The notes under the pieces are model-generated. The model had not been told where the DNA came from. It saw only the letters and a list, made by a program, of their open reading frames with translations, and ran no database searches. A stretch of DNA of 64,000 bases from an uncultured Lachnospiraceae bacterium (GTDB taxonomy: Bacteria > Bacillota > Clostridia > Lachnospirales > Lachnospiraceae), in NCBI GenBank assembly GCA_947172705.1, contig CAMWCA010000003.1, forward strand, positions 55,069 through 119,068. Direction: 5' to 3'. Positions within the stretch are counted from its first letter, which is position 1; each line of letters begins with the position of its first letter. Positions 9,275-18,248 of the stretch are shown here, piece by piece. The translations under genes were made by a program, and so were the position numbers.

Positions 9275-9953
9275 GTGCCTTACCTCCCATATCCTTAAGA
9301 TAACCGTCGCTTACACGCAGCACCCTGTCCGCATCCGCCGCCAGATTGTCGTTGTGGGTGATCATCAGAATTGTCTGCTGATAACGCCCGGCCGCCTGGA
9401 TCAACAGATCCATCACATCCCGGCTGCTTTTGGAATCCAGATTTCCGGTTGGCTCATCCGCCAAAATCAGCATAGGCTGCATCAAAAGCGCCCTCCCGAT
9501 CGCCACTCTTTGCTGCTGTCCGCCGGAGAGCTGACTTGGCAGATGCTTTCTCCTCTCCTTTAACCCAAGAAGCCCTAAGAGCTCTTCCAGTCTCTCCTGA
9601 TCGGGCTTTTGATGATCCAGCAAAAGAGGAAAAGCAATGTTCTGCTCCACATCCAGTTCTTCTATCAAATGGAATGCCTGGAATATAAAGCCAATATTTC
9701 TTCTTCTGAAAACGGTTCTCTCTTTTTCATTCAATTCAAACAGATCCATACCGTCCAGAAAAACCTTTCCCCCGGTGGGCAGATCCAATCCGCCTACCAG
9801 ATTCAGCAGGGTGCTCTTCCCGGAGCCCGACTCCCCTACCACTGCGGCAAACTCTCCCTTTTCCATAGAAAAGCTTACATTCTGCAGCGCCTTCACCTGC
9901 CCCTCGCCCTGTCCGTAAACCTTACTCAAATTCTGCACCTTCAGTATTTCCAT
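9258..9953 (-). CDS. ABC transporter ATP-binding protein (MacB/LolD-like)
   Basis: A 231-residue ATPase that powers the FtsX-type permease encoded directly downstream. Walker A is GESGSGKSTLLN, the Q-loop region is FIFQAFHL, the signature is LSGGQQQRVAIGRAL, and Walker B is LILADEPTGNLDS. These patterns are standard for the LolD/MacB/BceA group. AGGAGG is found 11 nt before the start. Transcription probably starts in the gap at 9954-10048, which has repeat sites that fit the linked response regulator. Confidence 0.95.
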   Translation of the reverse strand: MEILKVQNLSKVYGQGEGQVKALQNVSFSMEKGEFAAVVGESGSGKSTLLNLVGGLDLPTGGKVFLDGMDLFELNEKERTVFRRRNIGFIFQAFHLIEELDVEQNIAFPLLLDHQKPDQERLEELLGLLGLKERRKHLPSQLSGGQQQRVAIGRALLMQPMLILADEPTGNLDSKSSRDVMDLLIQAAGRYQQTILMITHNDNLAADADRVLRVSDGYLKDMGGKAHEKLS

Positions 9954-9987
9954 ATTCTATGATGCCTCCTGTTTCCTGTTTTTCTAA

Positions 9988-10032
9988 AGTATAAGGCATC
10001 CAGCTTACAATCAGGTGAGAGGAAGCTTACAA
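9988..10032 (-). promoter_or_regulatory. Candidate response-regulator direct repeat and -10 of the ABC operon
   Basis: On the minus strand TTGTAAGCT occurs twice with a 22-bp period (10024-10032 and 10002-10010), about two helical turns, followed by a -10-like TATACT (9988-9993). OmpR-type regulators bind such direct repeats. The upstream copy is also part of a hairpin (10021-10047, GGAAGCTTAC/GTAAGCTTCC). It sits between the kinase gene and the ABC operon. Confidence 0.5.
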
Positions 10033-10048
10033 TTTCGTAAGCTTCCTC

Positions 10049-11281
10049 CTATTCTTCCGGCAGCATCATTGTAAACTCGGTTCCTTCTCCCACTCTGCTT
10101 CGCACCGTCAGGGTTCCTCCCTGCCCCTCCACAATCGCTTTTGCCAGAGAAAGTCCAAGACCCACCCCCTGTCCGGCGTTCTTTCCTTTTGAAGTGCGGT
10201 AAAATCTCTTGAAAATATGATAAATATCCTTTTCCTCGATTCCCTTCCCATTATCTGCAACCAAAACCCGAACCATCCCCGGAAGCGCCTCCCAGGATAC
10301 CCGGATCAGTCCTCCTCGTTCCGTATAATCCAGCGCATTTTTCACCAGATTTCCCACTGCTTCACCGGTCCACTGCAAATCACAGTTCAGCCAGACTTCC
10401 TCATTCCCCTCAACTAAAATCTCCTTTCCTTCTTCTTTTGCGCGCACCAAAAGCTCCGATACCGCCCTTGCAGCCACATCCGCCAGCAGCCAGCGCTGTT
10501 TTTCAAAAACTACGGCTCCTGCATCCAGCCTGGTGACCTTGAGCAATGCCTGGATCAGCTCTTCCACCCGTTCCAGCGCCGCCGAAGCTTTTTGGGTAAA
10601 CTTAAGCACGCTTTCTTTGTCCTCCGCATCCGTCCTGATGATTTCATGATACATGGCAAGAGCGGCAAGAGGCGTTTTCAATTGATGGGAAATATCGGAA
10701 ATGGTTTCCTTTAAAAAATTCTTTGCCTTCACAGACTCCTCTTTTCCCGCGGCAAGCCCATTGGCAAGACCATCGATCTTCCCCAAAAGCCTGTAAAAAC
10801 ACCCTTCTTTCATTCTTGGAAGATGCTCCGTAAAATCCCCGTTCCCAAACTGCTCCGTAATTCGGATCGCCTGACGGCAGACCTTCTCCCTCGCTGAAAA
10901 GAATCCTCCGGTAAGCGCCAAAACGCTTACCCACAAAAGGAAAAAGAGAGCGGCAAGGAAAATTCCCGTTCTCTTCTGAGATTCTGAAAACTCCGGCATG
11001 AAAGACAGCTCCGTTTCCTCATTAAACCCTATACGTCCAAGCAGGCTGAGCCCTTTTTCCGTAATTTTCTTTTCCGCAAAGGCTTTTGCAATAACCGCTT
11101 CGCTTACCCCCTGGTCAGCAAGAGAAGAAACCACATACCGGTCGTGCTGCAGGGCGGCTTTCTTCATCTGATCCCCATTGACGCACCACACGGCAAGTGC
11201 CAAAACCGACATTGCCGTCAGGATCGCCGCCAGTCCGTAAAAGAAATTTCTCTGTTCTTCATCTCTTAAAAAGCTCATCAT
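10049..11281 (-). CDS. Sensor histidine kinase of OmpR-linked system
   Basis: A 410-residue membrane kinase. Two membrane helices flank a short extracellular loop (about residues 12-35 and 115-140). A HAMP-like region follows, then the HisKA box DISHQLKTPLAALAMYHE with the phosphorylated histidine. The HATPase domain has the N-box NLVKNALDYTE, G1 VLVADNGKGIEEKD and G2 GVGLGLSLAKAI. The chosen ATG overlaps the regulator stop in an ATGA and has AGGAGG 7 nt upstream. It most likely senses envelope stress or a peptide and controls the adjacent ABC exporter. The short extracellular loop suggests sensing within the membrane or via the transporter. Confidence 0.93.
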   Translation of the reverse strand: MMSFLRDEEQRNFFYGLAAILTAMSVLALAVWCVNGDQMKKAALQHDRYVVSSLADQGVSEAVIAKAFAEKKITEKGLSLLGRIGFNEETELSFMPEFSESQKRTGIFLAALFFLLWVSVLALTGGFFSAREKVCRQAIRITEQFGNGDFTEHLPRMKEGCFYRLLGKIDGLANGLAAGKEESVKAKNFLKETISDISHQLKTPLAALAMYHEIIRTDAEDKESVLKFTQKASAALERVEELIQALLKVTRLDAGAVVFEKQRWLLADVAARAVSELLVRAKEEGKEILVEGNEEVWLNCDLQWTGEAVGNLVKNALDYTERGGLIRVSWEALPGMVRVLVADNGKGIEEKDIYHIFKRFYRTSKGKNAGQGVGLGLSLAKAIVEGQGGTLTVRSRVGEGTEFTMMLPEE

Positions 11282-12000
11282 GCCTGTACCTCCTGCCAGC
11301 AATACCCGAATCCTCTTGCTGTGATCAAATGCTCCGGTCTGGAAGGGTCCTTTTCTACCTTTTCCCGTAAACGGCGGATATATACCGAAAGGGTATTGTC
11401 ATCCACAAAATTTCCGGAGCCATCCCACAATTCTTCAAAGATGATCTCTCTGGTAACCACCCTGCCGCCCGCGCGCACCAAAAGACACAGCAGCCGATAT
11501 TCTATCTGAGTAAGCTCCAGTTTTTCCCCGCGCAAAAACACTCTGCTCCCTGCAAGGTCGATTTGGATATCCCCGCAACTGATGTAGGTCTCCTTGCCTT
11601 GACGCGTCTCCTCCCGGGCGATCCCTGCCCGGCGCAGCAGCGCGCGGACTCGGGAAAGCAGTTCTCCCAGCTTAAAAGGCTTCCCGATATAGTCGTCGCC
11701 CCCGCTGTCAAGTCCCCGGATCACATTCATTTCCTCATCGGATGCTGTGAGAAATATGATGGGAACCTGATTTCCCTGCCCCCTTACCGCCTCGCACACC
11801 TGAAAGCCTGTTCCGTCAGGCAGAGTTACGTCCAAAAGCAGCAGGTCATACTGCTTCCGCAGTAAAAGAGCTTTCGCCTCCTGCACGCTCTCCGCCGTTT
11901 CCACCGTGTATCCGTTTTTCTGCAGGGAATAGCACAAGCCCTCCGCAAGGCTGATGTCGTCCTCTAAAAGTAAAATTCTGCTTTTTTCATCCTCACTCAT
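11278..12000 (-). CDS. OmpR-family response regulator
   Basis: A 240-residue regulator. The receiver domain has acidic residues in LLEDD, the phosphorylated Asp in LLLDVTLPDGTG, and the conserved Thr and Lys (FLTASD, GKPFKLGEL). The C-terminal winged helix includes LTQIEYRLLCLLVRAGGRVVTRE and YIRRLREKVEKDP. A GTG at 12009 is an alternative start, three codons upstream. The GGGGAGG element is short-spaced for the GTG and long-spaced for the ATG, so the start is uncertain by three residues. Kinase and regulator overlap (ATGA), followed by the ABC genes they probably control. Confidence 0.93.
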   Translation of the reverse strand: MSEDEKSRILLLEDDISLAEGLCYSLQKNGYTVETAESVQEAKALLLRKQYDLLLLDVTLPDGTGFQVCEAVRGQGNQVPIIFLTASDEEMNVIRGLDSGGDDYIGKPFKLGELLSRVRALLRRAGIAREETRQGKETYISCGDIQIDLAGSRVFLRGEKLELTQIEYRLLCLLVRAGGRVVTREIIFEELWDGSGNFVDDNTLSVYIRRLREKVEKDPSRPEHLITARGFGYCWQEVQA

Positions 12001-12075
12001 TGCCTGCACGATCCTCCCCTGACAAACACCTGCTTTTCTTTGTCGGCAAAATAATAAATTTCAAAATGGTTAATT

Positions 12076-13068
12076 TCAAGAAATACTGATCTCGGTGATC
12101 TTCTTTAATTCTTCTTCCGTAAAGGAAGTGTTCTTCAATGCGCCGATATTATCAAGAATCTGAGAGGTTTTCGATGCGCCGATCAAAACGCTGGTCACCG
12201 TATCCTCCCGAAGCACCCATGCAAGCGCCATTTCCGCAAGGGTCTGTCCCCTTTGGGCTGCAAGCTCATTGAGCTGCCTGATCTGCTGCAAACGCTGTTC
12301 CGTTAAGGAAGCTTCCGATAAAAACCGCCCGTCTGTACGAACCCTGCTATCCTCAGGTATACCATGAAGATACCTCTCTGTCAGCATTCCCTGTGCCAAC
12401 GGGCTGAAAGCAATGATACCCTTTTGGAGCTTTGCCGCCGTTTCCTTTAATTGATTCTTTTCAATGCTTCGGTCAAAAATGGAATAGCGGTTCTGGTTGA
12501 TGATAAAAGGACAATGCAGCTCTTTTAAAATATTTGCTGCCTTTTCCATGGTCTCGCCGTCATAGTTAGACAGCCCCACATACAGCGCCTTGCCGCTGAT
12601 AACTGCCTGTGCCAGCGCCCCCATGGTTTCCTCCAGAGGCGTTTCCGGGTCCATTCTGTGATGATAAAAAATATCCACATATTCCAGTCCCATACGTTTC
12701 AGGCTCTGATCCAGACTTGCCAGCAGATACTTCCGGCTTCCAAAATCGCCGTAAGGTCCCTCCCACATCTCATAACCTGCTTTGGTGCTGATGATCATCT
12801 CATCCCGATAGGGAAAAAGATGCTCTTTCACAATACGCCCAAAATTTTTCTCCGCGCTTCCCGGCTCCGGTCCATAGTTATTTGCCAGGTCGAAGTGGGT
12901 GATCCCACGGTCGAACGCTGTAAAACAAAGCTGCTTCATGTTCTCGTAGGACGCCGTGTCGCCAAAGTTGTGCCAGAGTCCCAGAGAAACTGCGGGCAGT
13001 TTCAAGCCGCTTTTGCCGCAGCGGCGGTATTCCATAGATTCGTAACGTGATGATGATGCCTGATACAT
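12076..13068 (-). CDS. Aldo/keto reductase, YghZ-like
   Basis: A 330-residue NADPH-dependent aldo/keto reductase. It resembles the YghZ / L-glyceraldehyde-3-phosphate reductase and potassium-channel beta-subunit branch, judged by the N-terminus MEYRRCGKSGLKLPAVSLGLWHNFG. The catalytic tetrad is visible as Asp and Tyr in FDLANNYGP, Lys in ISTKAGYEMW and His in YHHRMDP. The cofactor-binding C-terminus contains VLIGASKTSQI. The family reduces aldehydes such as methylglyoxal, but the natural substrate here is unknown. It has no operon partner; the upstream DNA is the giant inverted repeat. Confidence 0.92.
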   Translation of the reverse strand: MYQASSSRYESMEYRRCGKSGLKLPAVSLGLWHNFGDTASYENMKQLCFTAFDRGITHFDLANNYGPEPGSAEKNFGRIVKEHLFPYRDEMIISTKAGYEMWEGPYGDFGSRKYLLASLDQSLKRMGLEYVDIFYHHRMDPETPLEETMGALAQAVISGKALYVGLSNYDGETMEKAANILKELHCPFIINQNRYSIFDRSIEKNQLKETAAKLQKGIIAFSPLAQGMLTERYLHGIPEDSRVRTDGRFLSEASLTEQRLQQIRQLNELAAQRGQTLAEMALAWVLREDTVTSVLIGASKTSQILDNIGALKNTSFTEEELKKITEISIS

Positions 13069-13110
13069 GATTGTCTCCCTTCTTTTTATTGTGGTGTTGG
13101 GGTAGTTGTT

Positions 13111-13440
13111 GGTTCTTTGGTTTACAGATTGGGGTGGGCGCTATGGCTGGGCTGGAAGCGGCGGCGGGAATTTAAGACAGGGTTTCAGTGCTGGTCTCAA
13201 AATCGGATTTCACTAACGGAATGGGATAGGGTATCGAAAACTGTTCGGGTCGGAGTATAGCGGCATCCATGCCGCATACTCCTGATTCCGCCATCCATGG
13301 CGGAATCACCCTGGGATTTTGACCATTCCGTAAGTGAAATGACCGATTTTTCGCCAAGGCACTGAAACCCTGTCATAAGTCCCAGCCGCCTCTTCCAGCC
13401 CAGCCATAGCGCCCACCCCAATCTATAAACCAAAGAACCC
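13111..13440. repeat. Giant imperfect inverted repeat with two inner hairpins
   Basis: The left arm from 13111 (GGTTCTTTGGTTTACAGATT) is matched by the reverse complement of the right arm ending at 13439. The arms are about 110 bp each and differ at scattered positions only. Inside are two further perfect hairpins with the same loop: GCGGCAT-CC-ATGCCGC near 13260-13276 and TTCCGCCAT-CC-ATGGCGGAA at 13286-13305. The region has no credible gene; small open frames inside follow from the palindrome. It resembles a non-autonomous mobile element (MITE/REP-like) or a structured RNA locus. No clear target-site duplication was found. The remaining 13441-13640 stretch holds nothing else recognisable. 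Confidence 0.85.
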
Positions 13441-13584
13441 GGCAAGTTACCTCCAACATCTTAGCCTGTCTCTATTACAACATATATCGGTGTAGATTGC
13501 AATGAACATCGCCATGCTTTGCCAGCAAGTTTATCGCAACGAACGCTGTCACTCTTCGTGCGTCAGCTTATCGTAAAAAACGCC

Positions 13585-13622
13585 GCCTCTCTTCAAGTCA
13601 GCGTTTTTAAGTGTGCCTTATG
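13585..13622 (-). terminator. Possible terminator after the glycyl-radical gene
   Basis: On the minus strand AAAAACGC and GCGTTTTTT flank a weak internal stem just after the small gene's stop. It ends in a T run, but the stem is short. Confidence 0.4.
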
Positions 13623-13643
13623 GCGCATATTTTCAAAATAAGA

Positions 13644-13889
13644 TTACATAGCCTCATGGAAGGTTCTGGAAATAACGTCAGCCTGCTGTTCCGGTGTAAG
13701 CTTGATAAAGTTTACTGCGTAGCCGGATACTCTGATGGTGAGCTGAGGATAATTCTCGGGATGCTTCTGTGCGTCTAACAGCATATCTCTCTTTAAAACG
13801 TTGACATTTAAGTGATGCCCTCCCTTTCCTGCATATCCGTCCAAAAGATTTACTAAATTGTCTACCTGTGCCGAATTTGTGTTTGCCAT
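13644..13889 (-). CDS. grcA: Autonomous glycyl-radical protein, GrcA-like
   Basis: An 81-residue protein whose second half is the glycyl-radical loop of pyruvate formate-lyase: [19 protein letters not shown] followed by [12 protein letters not shown]. The Gly in RVSGYA is the residue that carries the radical. In enterobacteria a similar short protein (GrcA/YfiD) replaces an oxidatively cleaved PFL C-terminus. The N-terminal 35 residues look like the preceding part of a PFL C-terminal region ([15 protein letters not shown]). The start at 13889 has AGGAG 8 nt upstream; an upstream in-frame start at 13913 lacks this. The good ribosome site and intact frame argue for a real gene rather than a PFL remnant. 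No pflB or activase lies within the window. Confidence 0.8.
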   Translation of the reverse strand: MANTNSAQVDNLVNLLDGYAGKGGHHLNVNVLKRDMLLDAQKHPENYPQLTIRVSGYAVNFIKLTPEQQADVISRTFHEAM

Positions 13890-14069
13890 GATAACCGCTC
13901 CTTTCCTTAACATGCTTTATCTTCATTTAACATTATTTGTTGGTTGTGATTACATCATACGTATTTCATATTAAATAATCCGTAACCTTAGTTACATGTT
14001 AAAAAATTTTCATGTATTTTTATCAGAACAATCACGATAGAAATTTCGCAAATATTCTGAACTAATGCA

Positions 14070-16256
14070 TCAGCAAGGGATGTTTTGAAGAAAATTTCGC
14101 ATCGTCTCAGCCTCGGCTTTCGCAGCAGCAACGGCATCGATATCATAGGCGCGGATATGTTCACGAAGCGTTTCCATATGCTTCTTCCATTCTGCATCCA
14201 GATTTTCGGCAGAAAAATTAAAAGCGCTCTGGGTATCTGCCCAATATGAGTTAATCTTCGCCTGAAGCTTATCCAAAACATGCTCGTCCCTGCAGGATTC
14301 TACAAACATTTTTGCAATACTTTTTTTCCATCCACCGGATATAATTGTAAATACTGTTATAATAGCGATAAGCGCAAACGCAATACCAAGCACAATAGGA
14401 CCACTGATCGCAGCAACTGCGCCTACTGCTGCAGCAGTGCTGCCTATGGGAATCCCCATGGCAGAGAGAAGGCTGATACCTTTGGCAGCTAAAATATATC
14501 CCCAGAGTTTACCGCAGGATATCGCCCATGTTGACAATGCCCCATATGCTGTAATGCCTGCAAGTCCGGCGGCAAATGCCTGCCTCGCACTAAAGGGGGA
14601 TACCTTAAGAAAAACGCTGTCCATAGAGGTCACCGTACTGTCCTCAAATATATCCAGGAATTCATCAATATCAGCTGCCAGCTTCTCGGACTTTTCTTTC
14701 AGAATAGCGGTCGTTTTGTCTTGCAACAATCCCGAAACATAGCTGCTGAAAATCTGAAGATCTTCTTTATTCCTCTTGATATCCCGCTGTTCCATCAGGA
14801 CAACAAGGTTATCCTCTGTGATCACTTCATTATAGCAGTCCGCAACTTCCTCCTCACTCTCCCGTTTATACTTCCTGATGCCTTCGATAACTTTTTGTCG
14901 CGCTTTTTGAAAGGAGGAATGGCGCTGCGGTTCCAGACGGTCATATTCCCGAAGCGCTTCTTCGCATTTCTTCCGGTCATCCAGTAATTGTTGATATCCG
15001 GCAATCACATTTTGAAGCTCGGTATTCTTGCCCGCCGCCCATTCGTTGATAATACTCTTAGCTCTCTGCTCAACAACATGGGGAAGCATTTCAATAAGAG
15101 AACAAAAGTCTTTTTCAAAACGCTCTCGCAAAGCGAGCGAATTAGAAGTATAAGAATAGAAACGTTCGATCAAAGCAACAGGTTTTCTTCGTTCATCCCA
15201 AATGCCATCAGTCAACGCTCTTTCAAAACGATTACAGCCAGCAGCCAGTATGCTATTCAATTCCTCAAGATTGCCGTGGTTAATAACATGCGCCTGTGAT
15301 GCAACGATAAACAGGTTTGCCAACGGCTTCAGTTCAATATCGCCACAGCTCTTTATATCTGCCAGAGAAGGAATTGCATCCTTAATATAAGAAATATCCT
15401 CGCTTCTCATAAATCCATTTGCGATAGAAAGGTATACCAGCACATCCGCTTTGCTCTTTTCACGAATCGAAAGCTGGTCATCTTCCATCCGATCGCCAGT
15501 ACCATAACCCGGGAGATCCACAATATCGCAATTAAGGAGCAGGCTGCTGTCGATAAACACAACAGCAGCGGTTGCTTTACTTTCCGCAAAATGCTCGCCT
15601 TTACGTGTCCCGTAGGTGTTTAATAAATCATAGTTACCGCTGCTTAATCTAAGCGACCGACAATACGCTTCATCGCCCAATCTGGTATCGTCCCAACTTT
15701 CATCAGTGGCGGCATCGGACCGGAATATCCACACATCTTCGTCCATATAAGCAGGGCGGTCATTTGTATGTTTGACATAAACTGCAATGGCAGTGGTGGG
15801 TGTCCAGTGGGCAGGCATTCTGGCAGCGCCAAGAAGGGTGTTGATCATAGTGCTTTTGCCCACATCAGACCTTCCGATGAATGCAACTTTGGGTTTTCGG
15901 ATCGTTTTTTCAACCAATGCGGTAAGCTCCCTGATTTCGCTCTCGTAGGCGGAACCCACATTGCTATGATTAATATAGTCCAAAAGAGTCTGACGAATAA
16001 ATTCGGCGGAGCTCCAGGTATAATCCACACTTAAAGCCTGCGCCATCGGCTTAGGCAGACTGATCAGCTCGTCCAATGTCATGCCGAAATGTGTTGCGAT
16101 TTTGACAAGGACCTCCAGTGATACCTGTCTGGGGTCAGACTCCATGCGGGATACCTTATCCTGGCTGATTCCTACCTGTTTTGCAAAATCTTCCTGCGAC
16201 ATTCCGTTAAGCTGTTTCGCACGAAAGTTTTTCAAGTCAAAAATAATTCCATCCAT
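14070..16256 (-). CDS. HTH-dynamin-like GTPase fusion with C-terminal membrane segments
   Basis: A protein of about 728 residues combining three parts. Residues ~1-65 form an XRE-type helix-turn-helix (MSQEDFAKQVGISQDKVSRMES). Then comes a dynamin-like GTPase: P-loop GRSDVGKST, G2-like TPTTAIAV, G3 DLPGYGTG. A long helical region follows, and a glycine/alanine-rich hydrophobic segment near residues 580-670 includes ILAAKGISLLSAMGIPIG and GPIVLGIAFALIAIITVFTII, probably membrane-inserting. The last ~60 residues are helical. Starts at 16280, 16268 and 16256 are possible; 16256 follows the preceding stop and matches the HTH family start, though GGGAGG is then 14 nt away. It is last in a four-gene operon. 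The HTH suggests that it controls its own operon. Function is unknown; defence or membrane remodelling are inferences. Confidence 0.85.
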   Translation of the reverse strand: MDGIIFDLKNFRAKQLNGMSQEDFAKQVGISQDKVSRMESDPRQVSLEVLVKIATHFGMTLDELISLPKPMAQALSVDYTWSSAEFIRQTLLDYINHSNVGSAYESEIRELTALVEKTIRKPKVAFIGRSDVGKSTMINTLLGAARMPAHWTPTTAIAVYVKHTNDRPAYMDEDVWIFRSDAATDESWDDTRLGDEAYCRSLRLSSGNYDLLNTYGTRKGEHFAESKATAAVVFIDSSLLLNCDIVDLPGYGTGDRMEDDQLSIREKSKADVLVYLSIANGFMRSEDISYIKDAIPSLADIKSCGDIELKPLANLFIVASQAHVINHGNLEELNSILAAGCNRFERALTDGIWDERRKPVALIERFYSYTSNSLALRERFEKDFCSLIEMLPHVVEQRAKSIINEWAAGKNTELQNVIAGYQQLLDDRKKCEEALREYDRLEPQRHSSFQKARQKVIEGIRKYKRESEEEVADCYNEVITEDNLVVLMEQRDIKRNKEDLQIFSSYVSGLLQDKTTAILKEKSEKLAADIDEFLDIFEDSTVTSMDSVFLKVSPFSARQAFAAGLAGITAYGALSTWAISCGKLWGYILAAKGISLLSAMGIPIGSTAAAVGAVAAISGPIVLGIAFALIAIITVFTIISGGWKKSIAKMFVESCRDEHVLDKLQAKINSYWADTQSAFNFSAENLDAEWKKHMETLREHIRAYDIDAVAAAKAEAETMRNFLQNIPC

Positions 16257-16258
16257 TT

Positions 16259-16768
16259 TTATACCCATTTCCTCCCGCATTCTTTGATTTGATCCTTAAA
16301 CTGTTCTTTCATCATGGTAACCCCTTCAGATGAAGTAAGATCAGACTCGCTCAGCTTTCCAAGTTTTACCGCCTTGCAGACTTCAATAAACGCTTTTCCC
16401 ATTGCTAAAGTAACCGTTCCCGCCGTTCCTGCGGAAATTGCGCCGCCCATAGCCGTACCAACGCCCGGTATGAGTTTCAAAAGATTCGTCGCAATCGTCT
16501 TTCCCACAATGGCTGCTCCACCTGCGCCTAAAACTGTAGCAGCCAACATCTTTAAACCATCTTTTTCAACATCAATGCCATAGATGCCACATATGGTCGC
16601 CATCAACGTTACCTGCTCAACAATCAGCAAAGGAGCATCTGCAAAGGGAAGGGGAGCCAAGCCAGTTACCGCTGTTGCCGCCACTGCCACCGCCACGGCA
16701 TTCTCCGCTTTCTCATTTAACATAGTAATTTCAAGCCCTTTCAATTCATCCTTCAATTCTTTTTCCAT
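16259..16768 (-). CDS. DUF697-like small membrane-associated protein
   Basis: A 169-residue protein resembling the DUF697 family, which often accompanies or is fused to GTPases. The supporting stretch is EKAENAVAVAVAATAVTGLA, followed by PFADAPLLIVEQVTLMATICGIYG. Hydrophobic glycine-rich segments continue (VLGAGGAAIVGKTIATNLL, IPGVGTAMGGAISAGTAGTVTLAMG), ending in a charged helical tail. The start has AAGGAG 7 nt upstream. It begins 14 nt after the 484-residue gene and its end overlaps possible starts of the GTPase gene, so the two are coupled. It probably sits at the membrane as a partner of that GTPase. Confidence 0.8.
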   Translation of the reverse strand: MEKELKDELKGLEITMLNEKAENAVAVAVAATAVTGLAPLPFADAPLLIVEQVTLMATICGIYGIDVEKDGLKMLAATVLGAGGAAIVGKTIATNLLKLIPGVGTAMGGAISAGTAGTVTLAMGKAFIEVCKAVKLGKLSESDLTSSEGVTMMKEQFKDQIKECGRKWV

Positions 16769-16782
16769 CGTCTTTCTCCTTC

Positions 16783-18237
16783 CTACCCTAAAAAGTAATT
16801 ATCAATTTGAGTCTTCGTTTCAAGAATTTGTTCCTTATTTACCCCAAGTTCTTTTGCCAGGTTTACAGATCCATGAAATGCCAGATTCACATCCGTACTG
16901 AATGCCATATGTTCAAGATCCCCAAAACGTTTCAAAGCCTTTTGGATCTCTACGACAGCTTGCAGCAACCGAATGTCAAGCTGTTGATCCAGCTGTGTCA
17001 TTTCCTGATGATATCCGGCAATTATTTTCTGCGATCGTCTTGTGCCTTCTTTTTTGCACAGCTCATAAATAAACTCGCCTGCAATATTTCCAATAACAGC
17101 TCCCAATACGGGAACCGGAATCATAACCTGACCTGCAAGTGAAGCGATCGCACTGACTGTGACATCAAGACATACCGTCTCACAGTTTATCACGAAGTCT
17201 TCTTCAGATACTTTACCGCTCTCCAACGCCTTCACTTGTTCCGCCACGCCAAAAGCGGCTGTGACATATGCGGATGCAACGTTTGCCGGTGTGGCGGTAA
17301 AATTGGTTAAAAGATAAATTGTTCCGCCCCTTACACCGCCTTTCACCGTTCCTTTTCCTGTGTCCATTCCGATTTCTTTCCAGTCATCACCTGTGAATTC
17401 GGAGAACTTTTTCTCTTTTCGTTTCTTCACAACCGCCATGCAAAAAGTTACGCCGCCCTCCGTTGCTGCGCTGATTCCAGTTGCTTTAGCTCCTTCCTTC
17501 CATGTGGGCTTCGATGCGTCATACGCCGCTTTGCGCTGTTTTTCATCTTCCTTTTTTATGCTTTTCTCTTCCCGGTTTACAGTTTCGTCCGCCACATTTC
17601 TTTGAACCTCACTATAATCAACAACCGCAGGCTTAATATCTTTTCCGATTTCCAGCCCGTTTTCCCTTAAATACTCGTCCAGTTTTTTTGCTAATTCGGG
17701 TTCTTTCCCGCTCAACTTGGACGGACTGTTTCTATATTTGTCCAGTAGATCTACCATTTGCTGGTATTGATCCTTTGGTATATCATAAGCGCCTCCATTC
17801 TTCACATAGTCAGGATACTTCTTCAGGTGATCCGCCAAACCATTCTTACGAAAAAAAGTATTTTTAAGTCCGTTTTGGAACTTCGACTGTATCTCTTGTC
17901 CATTTTTCAGATAATCTGCGGGAGCAGTTCTCCCTACTCCTTCAAAAGTATATTCCTTACTAAGCCCCCGAATCGCACGCCTGGCATTGGAAATATTGAC
18001 CTGCATATGTTCTGCAATTTCTCCGTGCTTTGTAGCCTCGCTTCCAAGTATATGTGCCGGATCTCCAATGAAAGCCTTTAGATCAGCAAGCTCTGAAAGC
18101 GCGTCCTCCAAATTTACATCCTGCTGACGCAATCTGTCGATAAGCGTGTTCAGCCGTATCTGATTCAAATAGGTTATCCAAGATGCCACCGCCTGCTCCT
18201 GAGTACTTTTTACCGTTCTGCTTAATGCCTCCGCCAT
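16783..18237 (-). CDS. Unknown protein of the GTPase operon, 484 residues
   Basis: No family recognised with confidence. The N-terminal ~240 residues are charged and mainly helical, with a conserved-looking stretch around HMQVNISNARRAIRGLSKEY and KYPDYVKNGGAYDIPKDQY. A very charged linker (NREEKSIKKEDEKQRKAAYD) precedes a glycine-rich hydrophobic part (~300-400) containing GTVKGGVRGGTIYLLTNF and MIPVPVLGAVIGNIAGEF. The last ~80 residues are helical. There is no signal peptide. The layout, soluble helices around a Gly/Ala-rich membrane-like centre, is shared with the other three proteins of the operon, suggesting that they act together at a membrane. The start follows GGGGGTGATGTA, 11 nt after the previous gene. 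Confidence 0.75.
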   Translation of the reverse strand: MAEALSRTVKSTQEQAVASWITYLNQIRLNTLIDRLRQQDVNLEDALSELADLKAFIGDPAHILGSEATKHGEIAEHMQVNISNARRAIRGLSKEYTFEGVGRTAPADYLKNGQEIQSKFQNGLKNTFFRKNGLADHLKKYPDYVKNGGAYDIPKDQYQQMVDLLDKYRNSPSKLSGKEPELAKKLDEYLRENGLEIGKDIKPAVVDYSEVQRNVADETVNREEKSIKKEDEKQRKAAYDASKPTWKEGAKATGISAATEGGVTFCMAVVKKRKEKKFSEFTGDDWKEIGMDTGKGTVKGGVRGGTIYLLTNFTATPANVASAYVTAAFGVAEQVKALESGKVSEEDFVINCETVCLDVTVSAIASLAGQVMIPVPVLGAVIGNIAGEFIYELCKKEGTRRSQKIIAGYHQEMTQLDQQLDIRLLQAVVEIQKALKRFGDLEHMAFSTDVNLAFHGSVNLAKELGVNKEQILETKTQIDNYFLG

Positions 18238-18248
18238 TACATCACCCC

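Noticed and set aside
13172..13445. Small open frames inside the giant inverted repeat as genes
   Set aside because: They mirror the palindrome, overlap each other, have no ribosome sites and encode low-complexity products.
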